A stretch of DNA of 64,000 nt from Albifimbria verrucaria (lineage: Eukaryota; Ascomycota; Sordariomycetes; Hypocreales; Stachybotryaceae). This document shows, in pieces, positions 59,115 to 64,000 of the stretch; the stretch's first letter is position 1; every line of letters begins with the position of its first letter. Under the pieces are notes generated by a model, which saw nothing but the letters and a program-made list of their open reading frames with translations, was not told the origin of the DNA and made no database searches. Both the position numbers and the translations under genes were made by a program. The DNA lies in NCBI GenBank assembly GCA_020081605.1, contig JAHREC010000018.1:5642001-5706000 (forward strand). The letters run 5' to 3'.

Positions 59115-62100
59115 ATGGCAGCTCCGGAGTACTCAATCCACTCCTACTTCATCAACGTAGACATCGGCGATGGTGCGGTTCATCTCTTGCTCCGTCACGG
59201 CGCAGTCGTCGGAGCCGTTCTGATAGACGGAGGTGAAAGAGAGGCAGGTGCTAGAGTGGCATCAGTAATTGCAGAGCTGCGCCAGCAGTATAATCACTTC
59301 GATTTCAATGCCATTGTCATTACCCACTGGGATGGCGACCATTTTCGAGGGACGATGGGGATGATCCGCGACGATTGGGTCAGAGGTGGCCTTACGTCGT
59401 CGTATATCGTTGACGGAGTCACCAAGTTCTATGCTCCAGCTACCTGGTGGAACAAAGTCCAAGATGCCGGAGATTTCTCTTTGGCCGAGGTCGGAGCCGG
59501 ATTCGAGCTGAGAATCGACCCTAAAGGCGTGAACCGTCGTCTCTGCGAGTTCGTTATCAGCACCCATTGTATTGGCTACGATGTCTTTACCGGCCTTCGT
59601 CTGGGTGGCAATAATCACGTCCAGATGCTTAATCTGAATGCCGTCTACCAGCACTCCACTACTCACAATCTCCATCTGGCGACAAGGCCCATTTTCCTCT
59701 GCGTCGGTTGTGATAAGAACTTCATAAGCAATGACAAACTACAGACTCCTCAGAAAAGCTGGTATAAAGAACCTAAGGGAAATGCCATGAATGCGTCTTC
59801 CATAATGCTAGCTGCCTTGTGGCCCAAGCTTAATCTAAACGATCCCCACGCATTGCCCTATACACGGCTGGCGATGCAGAAGAAGACGAGGAGAAAGTAT
59901 TTGTCAGGTGGATTCAAGATCCCACAACTACTATCGATGTCATCAAGCCAGGCCATCATGGATCCGGCAAGGCAACCCCAGAGACATTGCTCGTGTACAA
60001 CACAAAAGCCTTTGTTGTCTCGGCAGCGGACAGACACGGACATCCGAGTGCGTTTTTCCCTGTTAAATTAACACTATATACACCAGTTTGCTTATACCGC
60101 CATTCGGCTAACATGTTTGTATTAGGTCTGGCGCTTCTCGTCTACCTCATGGCTTATGCACATAGCCGGAGAATGGCGTTGCAGAATGTCACTGACCACC
60201 CCGTATTTACACCACAAGATACCCTTACTGGATGTACAAACTTCCAAGTTTAATGAACGACACGGACTGTAACATAAACAACCTTATGGGTTACGGAGCG
60301 GCCCATTACCAACTCGCGGCTGCACTCTTCAATCTGACTCAGGACGACTACATTAGCGGCTGGTTTTTAGATGCCGTTCGTCACTTGAAAAACTGCTATA
60401 CTATAAAAAGGAAGCTTCAAGATCTAATCAGCATGGACCAAGAGTCTATTAGACATAATAGGCGGAATCCATTGTCCGTAACACCAATACTTCCAAAGGA
60501 CCAGATAAATCCCTTAGATTTCCCTGCCCAGATGACTTTGGCAAGGGAGGCTGTCTGCAAAGTGTTGCGAGATATCTGGCCCTTGGTTGGTGAGCCCGGG
60601 AAGCACACGGAGGAACTGTTTACCTCTACGGGCGCAGTCCAGATCATTATCAGAAGTGATGGCATAGTCGGCAATACACTGAGGTTAGACTTGACACCCA
60701 ATATTCAACGAAATCAACTCACTGCTGAGGACTATGACTTCATCATACGGAGCATGACGAGAGACCCTGGTCCGGACCCTCTGGAAACTCGGCGGCCGAA
60801 AGTCATTGAAAAGGTGGAAAAGAGGAGCGAGTTTGTAAAGGCCAAAAAGCTCATCAAAGAGAAACGAGGCCTCAAGCCAGAACCCCACGACAACGAGAAT
60901 GCCCAGCCAGGACTAATAATGGCTCTCACCATGCCTTCCTCCCTAGTAGCTGATACCGTCACGGCGTCACCTATATCCTCGGCCGAAGAATGGGCTTTGC
61001 AATTCTTCACGGACGACCTGAATAAGCTACCCTCGCTTCCACAAAAGCTCGAGGGCTTTCCTCTAGTGGTGCCTACCTCTGACTGCTACCGCTGGTTTTC
61101 CACCTATCTGCAAATGCCTATTGCTCTTAAATTTGATGGCACTGCGATCTCTGGCAAAGCTCAAATCGAAGCAATCAGAATTGAGACACAGACTGGAGAT
61201 GGCAGTTCATCTTTACTCGTATTTGGCACTCATTTAACGTCCCTGCAGGATCAGTTTGGGAAAGACAATTTCCAGGGGCAGCCGATGCTCGGATTCGATA
61301 GCCGAGTAAAGGGAAACCTCTTCGCACTTGAAAGCTCTGCTCGCATCGCTTTCCCCGACTTCGTCAAATTATTTCACTTTGAGCTATCACCATGGGTTGC
61401 CAATGTTCTAAATGGGATAAAGCTCGTGCCTAGGCCCGTGACAAACACCAAGCCCACTCGATCTGGCATCTGGCTTCTCCCAGGAAGAAAGGTTCGAACA
61501 TATCTTCGCCTCGAGATGGTTCCAGACACAACGACCCCTGCTATTTCCGATTTTGAAAAACTTCTTTCAGACTTTTCTACCACTATTTCCATCACCGACC
61601 TCACATTCCGTGGTACCTCCCTCCAGGAGACGCTGGCTGCCGGAGGCATTAGCAAGGACGGCAAGAAATCGACACTCAAAACAACATCTTCACTGTGTTT
61701 CGAAGCGAATTTTAAGTTGTCATCGGACGAGTCAGCCTTATTTGACAGTCGAGTTGGCGTAACACTTGCTGACAGTGGTTTCGAACTGCGACTAAAGATG
61801 AACAAATCCTCTAAACTCCTGGAGAAGCTAATGGAGTTTATACAGGCGCGATGGGGTGGTGCGGAGAATTCCTTCAACTCGCAGACGTCGGAATCGCTTG
61901 CAAAGAAAATCCAAGAGATGATCGGCCATGTCGCTGAGGCATTCCATTTCCATTCTATCACGTTTGGTTTCTCAGCAGAAAAGAAGAAGCTAGTTTCGTT
62001 CCAGATTGACATTGAGGTGTGTCTACGATGGAGCACGGGAGGTATGGACGTCCCATTGATGGCATCGCTTTCTTGGTCTGCTGGTGTGTTTGTTCTCAAC

Positions 62101-64000
62101 GGCGAATTGTATAACCCAGTGGACTACGGACCCCTGCCATATGACCTCAACCCTCTGCGTGAGCATATTAACGAGATTCAGCCATTTACTGATCCTGCCG
62201 CTGATGCAATATCGATAACGAAGATGCTTGGCTTGGATAATGTTGTCTTTCCGGCTGGAATTCCCGATGTAATCACGACAGCACATATAGAGCTAAGCTA
62301 CGGTAACGGGCAAGTGACTGCTCTTGTAGAGGGACGTTGGAGTGTAGTCCTCCGTCTTTGACAGACGATGAGAGTGGTCCTCCCACAATATTGATCGACG
62401 AGCTCTATCTTCTGCTCAGTGTAAAGTACGGAACAGAGAAAGGCGTTCCCTCTGAATTCTTGCTACGATTCGAAGGCGATGTTAGCATAGAAAGTGCACC
62501 TGATCACCCGGCTGACAATTCCACAATTAACCTGGGCATCGGCGTCGAGTACCGGCGTGAAGGCAAAGACTTTTCTCAGTGGACTATAGCGGCGAGTGTA
62601 TCCAATGTTCGCATTGCAAACCTCTATGAGCTCTTTGCCCAGGATGGATCCAACAAGGCCATAATGGACGTGATGTCGCAAATTGTGGTTGCATCGGCCG
62701 GGGTAACGTACGAGTACCCCAAGCAGAATCCAGGACAGGGTCCGAATCAGAAAGAGAAAGAGAAGCCCAGCAAGTTAGCAATCAGTGGAACTATTCTTCT
62801 TGGACCTGTGGCACTCACCCTTGATTATCAGCACAGTAAAGATAAATGGGGATTCCGAGCAACACTGGCTGCAGATCAAAGCTCGAAGGCCGAGGACAAG
62901 GAACCCAGCCTCGGTACGCTTCTTGCCAACTTGATAGGCGACACCCAACCCATCCCGGAAGTTGTCAGGGAACTTAAGATACCTCTAGACAAAACGAGCC
63001 TGGAGCTGGGATGCTATAGTACCACCGTCAAGGGGATTGATGGCAAACCTGACAGCAAGTACATCGTCTTTTGCCTTAACATCACTGTTGACAAGTTTGT
63101 TGCTACCTTTGCGCAGATTTGCCCGTACTGCGACTCAACCAATCCCGAAGAAAATCCAATTCCAGGCAGGCTGATTCGATTCGGTTTATCTAAGCCGCCT
63201 GGAATAGAGAAAATCCCAGTGGTTGATAAAATGCCTGCGCCGTTCGACCAGCTGGGTATTGTCTGGGTCAACCGTGATATCACGGCCGAGGAGATCCTGA
63301 TTCTGAATGCAGAAGCCTTTCCCGTGGAGTTACCTCTTCTCATCAAACAGCCTTCAAATGATAGTGCCTCAAGCACAGGTACCAAGAAAAATCTACAGGT
63401 CTTGTGGCGGGATGCCACTTCCAAGTAGCACTCAATGAACAAGGCGCGCCGACTCTCATCCTGGACTATGTTCCGGGGCAAAGGAAACGTGCGGGGACAA
63501 GAACAAAAGCCAGACGACTACAGATATCAAAAGCAAAGCCGCCAACGACGATCCACAGCCACCTTCCGCATCGTCAGACTCAGCTATCGCACCCATGGCC
63601 AAGTCAATAGGCCCACTCACAATCAGAAATATTGGTCTACGAGTGGACAACATGCGTATAATTGTGGTTGTTCTCGATGCTTCTCTCCGTCTCGGTCCCA
63701 TCACATTCGATCTAATTGGCTTCAGCCTCAGCATTGATCTCAACCAAGCCAAAGCCCTACCGGACCTGCTCGAAATTCGGCCAGTCTCCGATGTGCTAGG
63801 CATGGCGGTCGCGTTCGAAAAGCCGCCAACAAGCTTAGCCGGAATGTTTATGAAAACGATGGGTACTTCACCACAGGATGTGAGCTATATGGGCGCCATA
63901 GCTGTTGCCCTTGGTGCCTGGTCCGCTATCGCTGGAGGCGTGTATGAAGAACATCCCGATTTCGAGTCGCTCTTCGTCTTTGGACTGGTGCAAGGTCCCA
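59115..64000 (+). CDS. gene C: metallo-beta-lactamase-fold domain fused to a long DUF6603-type protein (runs off the right edge)
   Basis: More than 1600 aa are visible; ATG at 59115, one intron 60048-60125 with a GCTAAC branch site. The N-terminal domain begins SIHSYFINVDIGDGAVHLLL and has the zinc-hydrolase motif ITHWDGDHFRG (THxDxDH, residues 69-79) and the late motif DVIKPGHHGS..ATPETLLV, then FVVSAADRHGHPS. This pattern fits the ComEC-like/competence-type branch of the MBL superfamily. About 1000 residues of beta-rich sequence follow (for example MLGFDSRVKGNLFALESSAR and LAISGTILLGPVALTLDYQH), and from about 63590 a DUF6603-like segment begins: IGPLTIRNIGLRVDNMRI, then LRLGPITFDLIGFSLSIDLN. 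Five single-base losses occur (59851-59853, 60200-60203, 62340-62341, 63387-63391, 63476-63479). Function unknown; hydrolase activity is plausible because the metal ligands are intact. Confidence 0.8.

Noticed and set aside
1..64000. tRNA genes
   Set aside because: I looked for GGTTCGAATCC-like T-arms with a matching acceptor stem and anticodon arm and found no convincing cloverleaf; a covariance-model search (tRNAscan-SE) would be decisive.
1..64000. CRISPR array or bacterial operon structure
   Set aside because: No regularly spaced direct repeats; spliceosomal introns and fungal families exclude a prokaryotic replicon.

Overview
The window looks like nuclear DNA of a filamentous ascomycete, most likely a Sordariomycete (inference). 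Introns are short (about 49-123 nt) with fungal GT..AG ends and CTRAC-like branch sites. The families present are typical of such fungi: three HET-domain genes, a DUF7770 protein, an AA9 lytic polysaccharide monooxygenase with a CBM1 tail, a GPI-type intradiol dioxygenase, a fungal phosphotransferase and a kelch/transmembrane protein. Genes are spaced with long AT-rich gaps, as in an accessory or subtelomere-like region, although conserved housekeeping genes (NECAP, CSC1-like channel) are also present.

A technical feature dominates the reading. Nearly every longer gene is broken by single-base frameshifts. About fifty can be located from protein continuity, and essentially all are explained by one missing base in a homopolymer run; I saw no clear insertion. 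Conserved genes such as NECAP are hit as often as others, so this is most likely consensus error of the assembly, not gene decay. CDS spans below are therefore whole-gene spans that bridge these breaks. Three in-frame stops (13700, 35107, 58191) do not fit the missing-base pattern and are kept separate.

Layout: 1-216 fragment of a membrane protein; 1730-3848 an unknown multi-pass membrane protein and a C2H2-type protein (minus); 5764-6546 NECAP; 6761-7495 coiled-coil protein; 8181-9398 PflX-like radical SAM enzyme; 10630-11744 M20 amidohydrolase; 12456-14043 HET protein 1; 14673-16169 unknown; 16844-18533 HET protein 2; 22637-25583 CSC1/OSCA-type channel; 26977-30090 kelch/TM protein; 32488-33754 secreted-domain single-TM protein with a 15-nt microexon; 34591-35657 APH-like phosphotransferase; 36653-37320 DUF7770; 39032-43701 AA9-CBM1, intradiol dioxygenase and CDF transporter; 44608-46300 HET protein 3; 46562-47007 small secreted cysteine-rich protein; 48007-48868 probable membrane protein; 49261-50111 methyltransferase.

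The last 13.5 kb (50519-64000) is different in character: three giant, almost intron-free genes of uncharacterised function. Gene A (minus, about 1122 aa) and gene B (plus, about 1329 aa) diverge from a 493-bp shared promoter region, and gene C (plus, over 1600 aa, running off the window) fuses an N-terminal metallo-beta-lactamase-fold domain to a very long DUF6603-type tail. This block is the best candidate in the window for an undescribed multi-protein system.
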